DNA of 64,000 nt from UBA4466 sp963925035 (GCA_963925035.1 CAWUSK010000007.1:62001-126000), one strand, 5' to 3'; counted from the first letter of the stretch, positions 25,712 through 34,312 are shown. Notes: generated from the letters alone by a model not told the origin. Numbers and translations are program-made.

Positions 25712-26065
25712 ATGTTAATTCAAGATCGGATCCAATTAATCATAAAGGCAAATAAAGAAACTCCTTCTTCTTTTGCTGACAAAGTTGGAATAAAACGATC
25801 AAACCTTTCCCATGTTCTAAGTGGGAGAAACAATCCTAGTTTGGACTTCCTGTCTAAAGTTATTACTACTTACCCCAATGTTAATGCATCTTGGCTAGTT
25901 ACAGGAGAGACAAGGGAGGGTGACTTTAAAGAAGAGGTTGTGGTGAAAAAGTCAGTTGAAGAACATTCTGAGTTCAATCAAGTATTAAGTAAAGGATTCG
26001 TTGAGAAGATTGTTGTCTTTTATAGAGACAAAACATTCAGTGAATACAGCCCTAGTGAGCTATAA
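25712..26065 (+). CDS. XRE-family HTH transcriptional regulator
   Basis: 117 residues. The HTH spans about 5-60, with TPSSFADKVGIKRSNLSHVL containing the two core helices and SGRNNPSLDFLSKV completing the fold. After an acidic linker, the C-terminus has EKIVVFYRDKTFSEYSP, a motif I know from the tails of short Flavobacteriia XRE proteins. Phage-type repressors usually have different C-termini and no phage genes are near. The last 14 nt overlap the 3' end of mnmA on the other strand. It probably regulates itself through the dyad just upstream. Confidence 0.85.
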   Translation: MLIQDRIQLIIKANKETPSSFADKVGIKRSNLSHVLSGRNNPSLDFLSKVITTYPNVNASWLVTGETREGDFKEEVVVKKSVEEHSEFNQVLSKGFVEKIVVFYRDKTFSEYSPSEL

Positions 26066-27230
26066 CGCCGCTTGCGATTAATTCCTCGCCGATATAAATC
26101 GCGGCAAACTGTCCTGGCGTAATACCGCGTTGTTTTTCTTTGAATAAGATATAGATACCATCTTCTTTTACATGTACACTTCCTTCTTGTAAGTCTTGTC
26201 GATACCTTATTCTTATACTATAAGTGGTTCTATTTAAATCACTCAATATAAATTGATTAGATATAAAATGAAAGTCTTCTTTTTCTATTTTTAGAGCGTA
26301 ACGATTTAATCCTGGATGTTCGTCAGTTTGTCCTGAATAAACTTCATTGGTAATAACATTTGTCCCGATAACAAAAGAAGGGTGAGGTCTGCCACCAATG
26401 TGAAGTCCTCTTCTTTGGCCTATAGTGTAGTAATGAGCGCCTTGGTGACTTGTAACTACTTCTCCCATTTTCTTTGTGAAGACAAATGGTTCTGCTAATG
26501 CTTGGACATTCTCGGGGGATACTTCTATTGCGTTATATGTTGAGAATTCAATTCTGTCTTCAGGGATTTCAATAATGTCTCCCTGAAGAGGATCTAGTTT
26601 TTGTTGCAGGAACGTTGGTAAACTAATCTTTCCAACGAAGCAAAGTCCTTGTGAGTCTTTCTTGTCTGCAGTATGCAAGCCACCTTTTTCCGCAATTTCA
26701 CGAACTTCTGACTTCAATAGTTCTCCAATAGGAAATAGCGCTTTTGCCAATTGTTCTTGACTTAGTTGGCATAAGAAGTAGGATTGGTCTTTTCCTGGAT
26801 CTTTCCCTGCTAAAAGTCCAAAAGTACCGTCTGCGTGCTCTGCTTTACGGCAGTAGTGACCTGTGGCAACGTAGTCGGCGCCTAATTCTAATGCAGCTTT
26901 TAAAAAAACATCAAATTTGATTTCTCTGTTGCACAATACATCAGGATTAGGTGTTCGTCCATTTTTGTATTCCTCAAACATGTAATCCACTATACGTTCC
27001 TTGTATTCAGTGCTAAGATCAATGACTTGAAAAGGAATATCGAGTTGTTGTGCTATGAGTAATGCATCGTTGGAATCGTCTATCCATGGGCAGTCGTCAG
27101 ATAGGGTAACGGATTCGTCGTGCCAATTGCGCATAAACATTCCGATTACTTCGTAACCTTGTTCTTTAAGCAATAATGCAGTGACACTTGAATCAACACC
27201 TCCAGATAAACCTACAACTACTCGTTTCAT
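26052..27230 (-). CDS. mnmA: tRNA 2-thiouridine(34) synthase MnmA
   Basis: 392 residues. The PP-loop SGGVDSS (9-15), catalytic Cys100 in NPDVLCNREIKF and Cys197 in DSQGLCFVG are all present, as is GHYCR. MnmA adenylates U34 of tRNA-Lys/Glu/Gln and inserts sulfur, which stabilises codon reading. The promoter TTG-N19-TAATTTCG (27235-27264) ends 4 nt before the ATG, so the transcript is probably leaderless. The 3' end overlaps the convergent xre gene by 14 nt. Confidence 0.96.
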   Translation of the reverse strand: MKRVVVGLSGGVDSSVTALLLKEQGYEVIGMFMRNWHDESVTLSDDCPWIDDSNDALLIAQQLDIPFQVIDLSTEYKERIVDYMFEEYKNGRTPNPDVLCNREIKFDVFLKAALELGADYVATGHYCRKAEHADGTFGLLAGKDPGKDQSYFLCQLSQEQLAKALFPIGELLKSEVREIAEKGGLHTADKKDSQGLCFVGKISLPTFLQQKLDPLQGDIIEIPEDRIEFSTYNAIEVSPENVQALAEPFVFTKKMGEVVTSHQGAHYYTIGQRRGLHIGGRPHPSFVIGTNVITNEVYSGQTDEHPGLNRYALKIEKEDFHFISNQFILSDLNRTTYSIRIRYRQDLQEGSVHVKEDGIYILFKEKQRGITPGQFAAIYIGEELIASGVIAH

Positions 27231-27234
27231 GGTG

Positions 27235-27264
27235 CGAAATTAAGACTTATTTGAATTAAAACAA
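27235..27264 (-). promoter_or_regulatory. mnmA promoter, TTG-N19-TAATTTCG
   Basis: TAATTTCG (27235-27242) and TTG (27262-27264) on the minus strand with a 19-nt spacer. The -7 box ends 4 nt before the start codon. Confidence 0.75.
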
Positions 27265-27289
27265 GGTAGAATATAAGTTACACATTTAG

Positions 27290-27302
27290 TTTACATTTGT
27301 AA
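27290..27302. promoter_or_regulatory. TTTACA-T-TTGTAA dyad between mnmA and 27373 gene
   Basis: A compact inverted repeat in the 142-nt divergent intergenic region, sharing half-sites with the xre dyad. Possible operator for either gene. Confidence 0.3.
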
Positions 27303-27358
27303 CATTTTACTTTAACATTTGTTTTGGATTGAAAGAAAAAATTCAGGGACATTTTTTG

Positions 27359-27366
27359 TAATTTCG
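27359..27366 (+). promoter_or_regulatory. -7 element of 27373 gene
   Basis: TAATTTCG ends 6 nt before the TTG start at 27373. Confidence 0.45.
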
Positions 27367-27372
27367 TAGTCA

Positions 27373-28110
27373 TTGAAAATTAAACTTATCATAGTGTTGT
27401 GTTTTGGCGTCAGTAATTCACTGTTTGCTCAAGACTGTGAAAACATTCTATTCACTGGAAGGGTAATTGATTCTTTACGTCCTCAATCTTTTTATAATCT
27501 AATGATCGTGAATAGATCTACAGGAAAAGGTGTTTTTGGCCAACCTAACGGTACTTTCTCTGTATATGCTTCTCAGGGTGATACAATTGCATTGTCTGTG
27601 CGTGGTTATCCTTATGTGAGTGTAATTGTGAATGGAAATGCTGAGTGTAGACATGAAGGAAAGTATTTCATAGAAAATAAGGCGCAAGAAATTACCGAGG
27701 TTGTTGTTCATCCGTTAAAATCTTTAGAGCAGATAAAAGAAGAGCGTTCTTCTTTGGCTTTAAGGGAAACTAGAATGGTAACGGGGATTGAAGTGTTGCA
27801 AAGTCCAATTACAGCTTTGTATCAGGCGTTCTCCAAGAAAGAGAAGGCGAAACGTTGGGTAGCGGCACAAGAGCATGAAGATAGCCAACGAAACGTTTTA
27901 AAGGAGTTGCTTCGCACGTATGTTGCTTACGAAGTAATAGAGTTGTCAGACGATGAATTTGATGAGTTTATAGCTTTCTTAAACATGGATGAGACTTTCT
28001 TGAAAACAGCGACAGAAATGGAGTTAATTACATTTATGCAGGATAAATTTGATCATTACCAATGGATGAAGGTTAAGAATAGAGATTTTCGAGATGTAGA
28101 AAATGATTAA
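27373..28110 (+). CDS. Exported protein with carboxypeptidase-regulatory-like N-terminus, TTG start
   Basis: 245 residues. The only start that keeps the signal peptide (KIKLIIVLCFGVSNSLFAQ) is the TTG at 27373; there is no upstream ATG in frame. Residues ~25-95 resemble the carboxypeptidase-regulatory-like fold (FTGRVIDSLRPQSFYNLM, then TFSVYASQGDTIALSVRGY). The remainder is helical and charged (ERSSLALRETRMVTG), a layout common in Bacteroidota periplasmic proteins of unknown role. The transcript ends at the bidirectional terminator at 28128. Confidence 0.7.
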   Translation: MKIKLIIVLCFGVSNSLFAQDCENILFTGRVIDSLRPQSFYNLMIVNRSTGKGVFGQPNGTFSVYASQGDTIALSVRGYPYVSVIVNGNAECRHEGKYFIENKAQEITEVVVHPLKSLEQIKEERSSLALRETRMVTGIEVLQSPITALYQAFSKKEKAKRWVAAQEHEDSQRNVLKELLRTYVAYEVIELSDDEFDEFIAFLNMDETFLKTATEMELITFMQDKFDHYQWMKVKNRDFRDVEND

Positions 28111-28127
28111 ATAGAATATTTATAAGC

Positions 28128-28159
28128 AAAAAAGGCGAATCAATTGATTCGCCTTTTTT
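28128..28159. terminator. Bidirectional terminator
   Basis: AAAAAAGGCGAATC pairs with GATTCGCCTTTTTT around a 4-nt centre, with A/T flanks on both sides. It ends the 27373 gene and the M1 peptidase operon. Confidence 0.92.
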
Positions 28160-28177
28160 AATGTCATTTAATTTCTC

Positions 28178-30469
28178 TTAGTTTCCCATTTCTTTCAATC
28201 TCTGATCTCTTTGCATCGGGTTTTCCTTTGTTTGAGAGCTTTTGAATAATTCAAATCGAGTGCTTGCTTTTTCAGCAGGCCAAGTATTATTGTTTAAATC
28301 GGTGTCTGCTGTTTCTAAAAACGGATCCAAACGAATGCCGCTTACTTTTTTATCGAAAATAAATATTTTCGACACCTTTTCTTCATGCATTTTCCAAATT
28401 TCAGCTGGAATGCGAATTACTTCAGTCGTGTTGTCTTCAAAAGTAAATTGCAGAATTAATGGCATTGGAACGCCTCCAATGTTTGTAAAGTGAATCTCAT
28501 AGAATTGTTTTCCTGAGTTTAATAAGTCTAATTCTTCTTCTGAAAGAGACGTTTTTAGTTTTTCATAATCTGCTTTATCGATTGCGTCAACTGCATATTT
28601 GTCATGGTTTGCGTAGAAGTCATCAATGTTACTGTCTTTCTCGTTGATGGTTTCTTTGATTAATTCTTTGTTTCTAGTGTCTCCGATGAATTTGTCTTTT
28701 TTGCTGTCCGCATCTTTAGAAACAGATTTTTCAACGTCCGGGTTCATTGTGTTTAACTCGAAACTTTTTACTTCATCCATACTTATGTCTACATGATCTG
28801 TTGTGAAGAACCAGGCTCTCCAGAACCAGTCTAAATCAACAGCTGATGCATCTTCCATTGTTCTAAATAAATCTGCAGGACTTGGGTGTTTGAATTTCCA
28901 GCGTTCGCAATAAATTTTGAAAGAATAATCAAATAATTCTCGTCCCATTACAGTTTCACGCAAGATATTTAATGCTGTAGCAGGTTTTCCGTAGGCGTTG
29001 TTTCCAAATTGCCAGATAGACTCTGAATTCGTCATGATGGGAGAGATGTGTTTTTTGTCTCCTCGCATGTAGTCTGCTATAAGATAAGCAGGACCTCTTC
29101 TTGAAGGATAGCCGCGCTCCCATTCTTGTTCGGTTAAGTATTGTACAAAAGTATTTAAACCTTCATCCATCCATGACCATTGTCTTTCATCTGAGTTGAT
29201 AATCATTGGGAAGAAGTTGTGTCCAACTTCATGGATAATAACTCCCCACATGCCATATTTTGTTTGCTCTGAATAAGTTCCGTCTGATTCTGGTCTACCT
29301 CCGTTAAAGCAAATCATAGGGTACTCCATTCCGATCCATTTAGAATGCACTGAAATAGCGACTGGATACGGATAGTCAACGGTGTATTTAGAATATGTCT
29401 TTACTGTGTGTGCAACAAGCTTAGTTGAATATCTTTCCCATAAAGGATTTCCTTCCTTCGGGTAATAAGACATCGCCATGATGTTTTTGCTCCCAACTTT
29501 TACGTTTTGTGCATCCCAAATAAACTTTCTAGACGATGCAAAAGCAAAGTCACGCACATTTGTCGCTTTAAATGTCCACGTTTTTAGTGCTTTTTCTTTT
29601 TTCTTTTCAGCAGCTTCAGCTTCGCTTTGTGTGACAATTAAAACAGGCGTATCAGAAGTGCTCGCTTGTTTGAATCTGTTGCGCTGTTCAGTTGTTAATA
29701 CTGAGTTTGCGTTTTGCAATTCGCCAGTCGCGCCAACAATATGATCAGAAGGAACTGTAATGTTTACTTCGTAATCACCAAAAGGTAAGGCGAATTCGCC
29801 ACGACCCAAAAATTGTTTGTTTTGCCAACCTTCAATATCGTTGTAAACACACATACGTGGGAAGAATTGAGCAATCGTGTAAAGGTAGTTGTCTTCTTCT
29901 TCAAAGTGCTCGTAACCACTTCTTCCACCAACTTTCATTCGGTCATTTATATTATACCACCATTTGATTTTGAATGAGATATAGGTATTTGGTTTAAGTG
30001 GTTGTTCAAGATTTATGCGCAACATTGTTTTGTTGATCGCATAGCTCATATTTTTACCAGAATTAGAAGTTACTTCTTCGATTTTAAATCCTCCATCGTA
30101 ATCGATGAACTTCTTACTTAAATCACCGATTGATCTAAAATCTTCCATTCGTTCAACTTCAATCAGTTTTGAATCAGAATCTTTAGAATAAACGTTTTGA
30201 TCCAATTGAATCCAAAGGTATTCCAATTGATCTGGGGAATTGTTCGTGTATGTAATTGTTTCAACACCTGATAATCGCTGAGTTTGGTCATTGATGGTTA
30301 AATCAATTTTATAGTCAGCTTTTTGTTGGTAGTAGTTGTGGCCTGGCGCTCCTGCAGCATTTCTGTACTCATTTGGTGTTGGTAACTCTTCTCCTAATTG
30401 AGCGAATTTGTTCTTTTGAGCAAAAGAAAATGCTGGAATAAGTACAGCTAAACAGAGTAGTTTTTTCAT
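28178..30469 (-). CDS. M1 family aminopeptidase, exported
   Basis: 763 residues. Signal peptide ends near FSFAQ. Zinc site HEVGH (413-417) and Glu436 in WMDEGLNTF give the HExxH-x18-E arrangement of M1 gluzincins. The usual GAMEN loop is replaced by WIGMEYPMICFNGG, a form common in Bacteroidota exported M1 enzymes. It removes N-terminal residues from peptides in the periplasm or outside the cell. Transcribed after the DUF6702 gene (3 nt gap). Confidence 0.92.
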   Translation of the reverse strand: MKKLLCLAVLIPAFSFAQKNKFAQLGEELPTPNEYRNAAGAPGHNYYQQKADYKIDLTINDQTQRLSGVETITYTNNSPDQLEYLWIQLDQNVYSKDSDSKLIEVERMEDFRSIGDLSKKFIDYDGGFKIEEVTSNSGKNMSYAINKTMLRINLEQPLKPNTYISFKIKWWYNINDRMKVGGRSGYEHFEEEDNYLYTIAQFFPRMCVYNDIEGWQNKQFLGRGEFALPFGDYEVNITVPSDHIVGATGELQNANSVLTTEQRNRFKQASTSDTPVLIVTQSEAEAAEKKKEKALKTWTFKATNVRDFAFASSRKFIWDAQNVKVGSKNIMAMSYYPKEGNPLWERYSTKLVAHTVKTYSKYTVDYPYPVAISVHSKWIGMEYPMICFNGGRPESDGTYSEQTKYGMWGVIIHEVGHNFFPMIINSDERQWSWMDEGLNTFVQYLTEQEWERGYPSRRGPAYLIADYMRGDKKHISPIMTNSESIWQFGNNAYGKPATALNILRETVMGRELFDYSFKIYCERWKFKHPSPADLFRTMEDASAVDLDWFWRAWFFTTDHVDISMDEVKSFELNTMNPDVEKSVSKDADSKKDKFIGDTRNKELIKETINEKDSNIDDFYANHDKYAVDAIDKADYEKLKTSLSEEELDLLNSGKQFYEIHFTNIGGVPMPLILQFTFEDNTTEVIRIPAEIWKMHEEKVSKIFIFDKKVSGIRLDPFLETADTDLNNNTWPAEKASTRFELFKSSQTKENPMQRDQRLKEMGN

Positions 30470-30472
30470 AAT

Positions 30473-30973
30473 CTAGTTTAATAATAATGTTGTTTTACGT
30501 TCGTTTGATAAAAAATCAGTGGTGTAGCTTTTGGTTTGGTAGTATAGTGTAATTTTGTTCTGTTGCTGGAGGTATTCATCCATCAAAATGTCGTTTTTTA
30601 TTTCTAAAGTGGGCGTAATGTCAATTGGCTCGGATTCAAAATAAAAATTTGTTACGCCATTTAAACTTGACTCAAAACCAAGCAAGCGAAGCACGCATAC
30701 TTGGTTTTCTGTTTTCAACTGAAAGTGATTTGAAAAATATTCTGTGATTAAACGAGTCGTGCTCGAGTTTATCTCATACTTAGCTAAATCTATAGTTTCC
30801 CCGCCTTTTTTTTCGTAAATCTTTTCTAAATCGTGAGTTGTAAGGCTAATTGTAATTTCAAATTTTCGTGTAATATCGTTGTATTCCATTTCTGCAAATG
30901 AGAAAAAATATTCATGAGCCATTGAAGCAAATGAAATGCATGTGAGAAATAGAATACTTGCGAGTTTCTTCAT
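30473..30973 (-). CDS. DUF6702 family exported protein
   Basis: 166 residues. Signal peptide ends near ASMAHEY; HEYFFSFAEMEYN and FEITISLTTHDLE are the conserved opening of DUF6702. It is found next to exported M1 aminopeptidases in Flavobacteriales, as here, with 3 nt between the genes. A role in peptidase assembly or regulation is only an inference from that context. Confidence 0.78.
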   Translation of the reverse strand: MKKLASILFLTCISFASMAHEYFFSFAEMEYNDITRKFEITISLTTHDLEKIYEKKGGETIDLAKYEINSSTTRLITEYFSNHFQLKTENQVCVLRLLGFESSLNGVTNFYFESEPIDITPTLEIKNDILMDEYLQQQNKITLYYQTKSYTTDFLSNERKTTLLLN

Positions 30974-31077
30974 TAAGTTCTCTTTAAAGTGCTAAACTAA
31001 TAATAATATAATAATAGATGCCCAAAAATTAGGTGAGTGGTTGATCAGGATTATGATAGGTTTGAGAATAGTATTTT

Positions 31078-31085
31078 TATATTTG
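31078..31085 (+). promoter_or_regulatory. -7 element of glycosyltransferase operon
   Basis: TATATTTG, exact consensus, 24 nt before the ATG at 31110. It lies inside the longer possible frame from 31041 and supports the later start. Confidence 0.55.
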
Positions 31086-31109
31086 TCCTTATTCCAATTA
31101 TTGCAAACA

Positions 31110-32897
31110 ATGGCGTTTAAACAATTTGATTTCACTACGAGGTTAACGGCTTTAGGTATATTGATTTTTGTAATCGCTCAAGTTTATTTTGGTTTTTCAG
31201 AACTAGCAATTTCCTGGGATTCATTTGGTTATTACCTCTATCTACCTTACTCTTTTATTTATAATGACCTCAGTTTTTCGGATTTATCGCATGTAACAGG
31301 TATCGCTGAGCATTATGAAAGCACAGATACACTTTATCAGTTAACGCATGTGGCTAACGGGAATCATGTAATCAAATATCCTGTTGGAATGGCTATTTTA
31401 TTCTCCCCTTTCTTTTTAATTGGACATTCTGCAGCCTATTTATTTGGTTATCCATTGGATGGTTTTTCCGCTCCATACGACACGATGGTATCAATTGGGA
31501 ACTTGGTTTATGTGATTATCGGAATACTCTATTTAAGAAAAGTATTGGTGCATTTCTTCACTTCAAAGGTGGTAATCATTGCGCTTTTTGGAGTTGTAAT
31601 TGGTACTAACTTCCTGTACATGGCTACAAAGGGAGCTGGAAGCTCACACGTTCCTTTGTTCGCTTTACATACAGTAGCATTGTATTTAACGATTAAATGG
31701 CATGAAGCTCCATCCGTAAAAAACAGTTTTAAATTTGGAGCGGTAATCGGCTTGATGATCATTGCTCGCCCGACGGAAATATTATTTTTACTCATTCCGC
31801 TATTTTGGGGAGTTACTTCAGTCAAAGTGTTTTTTCAAAAATATTATGAATTAATCACAAAAAGAACCTTAAGCCTATTTGTATTCAGCTTGGTAATTGT
31901 ACTCATTGGTTTTATTCAACTCTTTTACTGGAAGGCAATTACCGGAGAATGGCTGTTTTATAGCTATGACAACGCAGGCGAGGGGTTTGACTTCATGCAT
32001 CCATATTTAAAAGAATTTTTATTCAGCTATCGAAAAGGATGGTATTTGTACACACCAATTATGTTAATTGCAACCATTGGATTGTTATTTACGGTATTAA
32101 AAAAGTACAAACTTGGAATTTCCTTGGTGTTATTCTTCGGATTGAATGTTTGGATACTTTCGTCGTGGTCGTGCTGGTGGTATGCTGGAAGTTATAGCCA
32201 ACGAAGTATGGTTCAGTCTTATCCTGAGATGGCAATTGCCCTTGGTGCAATTCTCACTTTTGCCATGGAACGTCTATGGTTAAAGAGAATTACACTGACA
32301 GTTGTCACTCTTTTAATCGCATTGAACTTGTTTCAAACTTGGCAGTTCCACAAGCGAATAATCAATGGCTCCAGAATGACGTCGGAGTATTATTGGACAG
32401 TTTTTGGAAAGACGTCAGTTCCTGAAGGAGCGGAGAATTTACTTATGATCAATCGACCTTCTGTTCAGAAGACAACACCAGAAGATATTAGTAAATACAA
32501 AAACGTTAAGAATATCTTATTTAAAAAGAGCGTTTCATTCACTGAGGATAATGAATTTGTGGATTTTGAGCGATTTGAATATTCGAAGTTGACTGAAAAA
32601 GATCATGGATGGATAAAATTATCTGGAAAAAGCTCCGTTGCTAAGCGCGGTGGTGATGAAGAATACTTGCTGGTAACTTGCTTTACACATAAAGATGAAA
32701 AATACAGTTATGTAACTTGGAGTCCATCTGAAATGCCTAAATACTCGATAGATTCTCTATCGAACTATTTTGAATTCTGGTATTTAACACCAGAAGTAAG
32801 AAGTGCAGAGGATAAATTTTTATTCGAGATATGGAACAGAGCCAAGAGCAATGTTAAAATAGAAGATTTAAGATTAGAAATATTTACGAAGAAATAA
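31110..32897 (+). CDS. GT-C type membrane glycosyltransferase-like protein
   Basis: 595 residues from the ATG at 31110. About ten transmembrane helices fill residues 10-420, and a soluble C-terminal domain of ~150 residues follows. The first outside loop has AISWDSFGYYLYLPYSF with an acidic residue where GT-C enzymes (GT39/GT83-like) hold the catalytic Asp. These enzymes use polyprenyl-phosphate sugars on the periplasmic side. The GT2 gene 15 nt downstream would make such a donor, so the two probably act in one pathway. Acceptor unknown. Confidence 0.65.
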   Translation: MAFKQFDFTTRLTALGILIFVIAQVYFGFSELAISWDSFGYYLYLPYSFIYNDLSFSDLSHVTGIAEHYESTDTLYQLTHVANGNHVIKYPVGMAILFSPFFLIGHSAAYLFGYPLDGFSAPYDTMVSIGNLVYVIIGILYLRKVLVHFFTSKVVIIALFGVVIGTNFLYMATKGAGSSHVPLFALHTVALYLTIKWHEAPSVKNSFKFGAVIGLMIIARPTEILFLLIPLFWGVTSVKVFFQKYYELITKRTLSLFVFSLVIVLIGFIQLFYWKAITGEWLFYSYDNAGEGFDFMHPYLKEFLFSYRKGWYLYTPIMLIATIGLLFTVLKKYKLGISLVLFFGLNVWILSSWSCWWYAGSYSQRSMVQSYPEMAIALGAILTFAMERLWLKRITLTVVTLLIALNLFQTWQFHKRIINGSRMTSEYYWTVFGKTSVPEGAENLLMINRPSVQKTTPEDISKYKNVKNILFKKSVSFTEDNEFVDFERFEYSKLTEKDHGWIKLSGKSSVAKRGGDEEYLLVTCFTHKDEKYSYVTWSPSEMPKYSIDSLSNYFEFWYLTPEVRSAEDKFLFEIWNRAKSNVKIEDLRLEIFTKK

Positions 32898-32912
32898 TAT
32901 CTTTAGCGCCCT

Positions 32913-33641
32913 ATGAGCATTATTAAAAAACTTTCTATTGTTATTCCAGCTTACAACGAAGCGAAGACAATTCACTTTATCTTAAATAAGATTAAAGACG
33001 TTCAATTGACTAATAACATTGAAAAGGAATTGATTATTGTAAACGATGCTTCTTCTGATGGAACTGATGTTACAGTTGAGAAGTACATTTCTGAAAACCC
33101 AGAAATGAATATTCGTCTATTCAATCAGCCAGTGAACATGGGGAAGGGAGCTGCGCTTCATAAAGGAATTGAATTAGCAACTGGGGAGTATTTAATTATT
33201 CAAGATGCCGATTTAGAATACGACCCGGAAGAATATAACCGAATATTGAAGCCAGTTTTAGTTGGACAGGCAGATGTTGTTTACGGATCTCGCTTTATTG
33301 GTGGGAATCCGCACAGAATTTTGTTTTTCTGGCACTCAATTGGAAATCGTTTTTTAACACGTTTATCGAATGTGTTTACTAATTTGAATTTAACAGATAT
33401 GGAAACATGTTACAAGTTGATTGAAACAAAAACAGCTCAATCATTGAGTTTAAAAGAAAATCGTTTTGGCTTTGAACCAGAGATCACTGCTAAACTATCA
33501 CGTGTTCCTAAAATTCGCATCTACGAAGTCGGAATTTCTTATTATGGCAGAACATATGAAGAAGGGAAGAAAATCGGCTGGAAGGACGGATTTAGAGCAA
33601 TTTATTGTATTGTGAAGTACAATGTTTTTAGTAGAAAATAA
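32913..33641 (+). CDS. GT2 family polyprenyl-phosphate glycosyltransferase (DPM1-like)
   Basis: 242 residues. N-terminal SIVIPAYNEAKTIHFIL, the DASSDGT loop, NMGKGAALHKGIE, and the DxD metal site in IQDADLEYDPEEY mark a GT2 enzyme of the dolichyl-phosphate mannosyl/glucosyltransferase group; NRFGFEPEITAKL is the acceptor-side motif. No C-terminal membrane helices, so it is a peripheral inner-membrane enzyme. It would transfer a hexose from a nucleotide sugar to undecaprenyl phosphate, feeding the GT-C protein in the same operon. Confidence 0.85.
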   Translation: MSIIKKLSIVIPAYNEAKTIHFILNKIKDVQLTNNIEKELIIVNDASSDGTDVTVEKYISENPEMNIRLFNQPVNMGKGAALHKGIELATGEYLIIQDADLEYDPEEYNRILKPVLVGQADVVYGSRFIGGNPHRILFFWHSIGNRFLTRLSNVFTNLNLTDMETCYKLIETKTAQSLSLKENRFGFEPEITAKLSRVPKIRIYEVGISYYGRTYEEGKKIGWKDGFRAIYCIVKYNVFSRK

Positions 33642-33666
33642 ATTCGCGAAAACAGCTATATAATTT

Positions 33667-33699
33667 AAAGGTGAGAAGTATAAATTCTCACTTTTTTTT
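33667..33699 (+). terminator. Intrinsic terminator of glycosyltransferase operon
   Basis: GTGAGAA (33671-33677) pairs with TTCTCAC (33685-33691), followed by a T8 run. Confidence 0.85.
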
Positions 33700-33703
33700 A
33701 TGC

Positions 33704-34312
33704 TTATTCTTGATATACGATACAGTTAATATTCATTCCAGCACCGACAGAGGCAAATAGGATTTTATCACCGGTTTCAAGTTTATGCTTTTGAAGTTTA
33801 ACTTTTTTGATTAAATCATATAGAGTATGCACTGGAGCCACAGAACTGTTTCCCAATCTCTCAATGATCATCGGCATAATATTCTCTGGGGCATCTTTAA
33901 TTCCAAAAATTATATCGTAAGGCACCCAGTGTGGATTTTTAATTCCCAATCGATGTTTCACTCGCGAAGCAATGCTTGGTATGATATCAGTTTGGTTTGA
34001 CCCTTTTATAACGTCACCGAAATTATGAGCGACAATAATCATATCTATTGATTCTATATCAATTCCCGAATTTTCTATAGCGCGTTCTGATGCAATCCAC
34101 GTTATTTCTGAGCAAGATTGTGAATCATTGACATAACGTCGCACAGAAATACCTGTAATGTCCTTAAATTTCTCTATTACATCAAAATTATTGTTTTGTA
34201 TTCGTCTACCATCGTTGAAACAAAATTGTTTGTTAAGTAATGTGGAGAGCAACAAAATTAAATCAAATCCACCCGCTATGCTAAGATGCAACAAAAAAAA
34301 ATAGCTTCTCAT
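33704..34312 (-). pseudogene. Internally deleted 3-oxoacyl-ACP synthase III (FabH-like) remnant
   Basis: The open frame is 202 residues, against ~350 for intact FabH-like enzymes. The N-terminal part (IEKFKDITGISVRRYV, then AIENSGIDIESIDMIIVAHN and ASRVKHRLGIKNP) runs to PYDIIFG, where the catalytic Cys region should follow. It then continues in frame with IKDAPENIMPM and ELGNSS-like LGNSSVAPV to the normal C-terminus GAGMNINCIVYQE. The middle ~150 residues, with the active-site Cys and the His of HQAN, are missing. The apparent ATG at 34312 lies inside the yidC terminator, so the true N-terminus is also lost. Confidence 0.72.
34253..34260 (-). promoter_or_regulatory. -7-like element in front of fabH remnant
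   Basis: TAATTTTG on the minus strand, downstream of the yidC terminator. If active it would transcribe the remnant without its apparent ATG. Confidence 0.35.

Noticed and set aside
25712..26065. XRE gene as a phage repressor or toxin-antitoxin antitoxin
   Set aside because: No phage genes and no toxin-like partner; the 62-residue ORF upstream has its own terminator and does not overlap. Its C-terminal motif is that of chromosomal Flavobacteriia XRE proteins.
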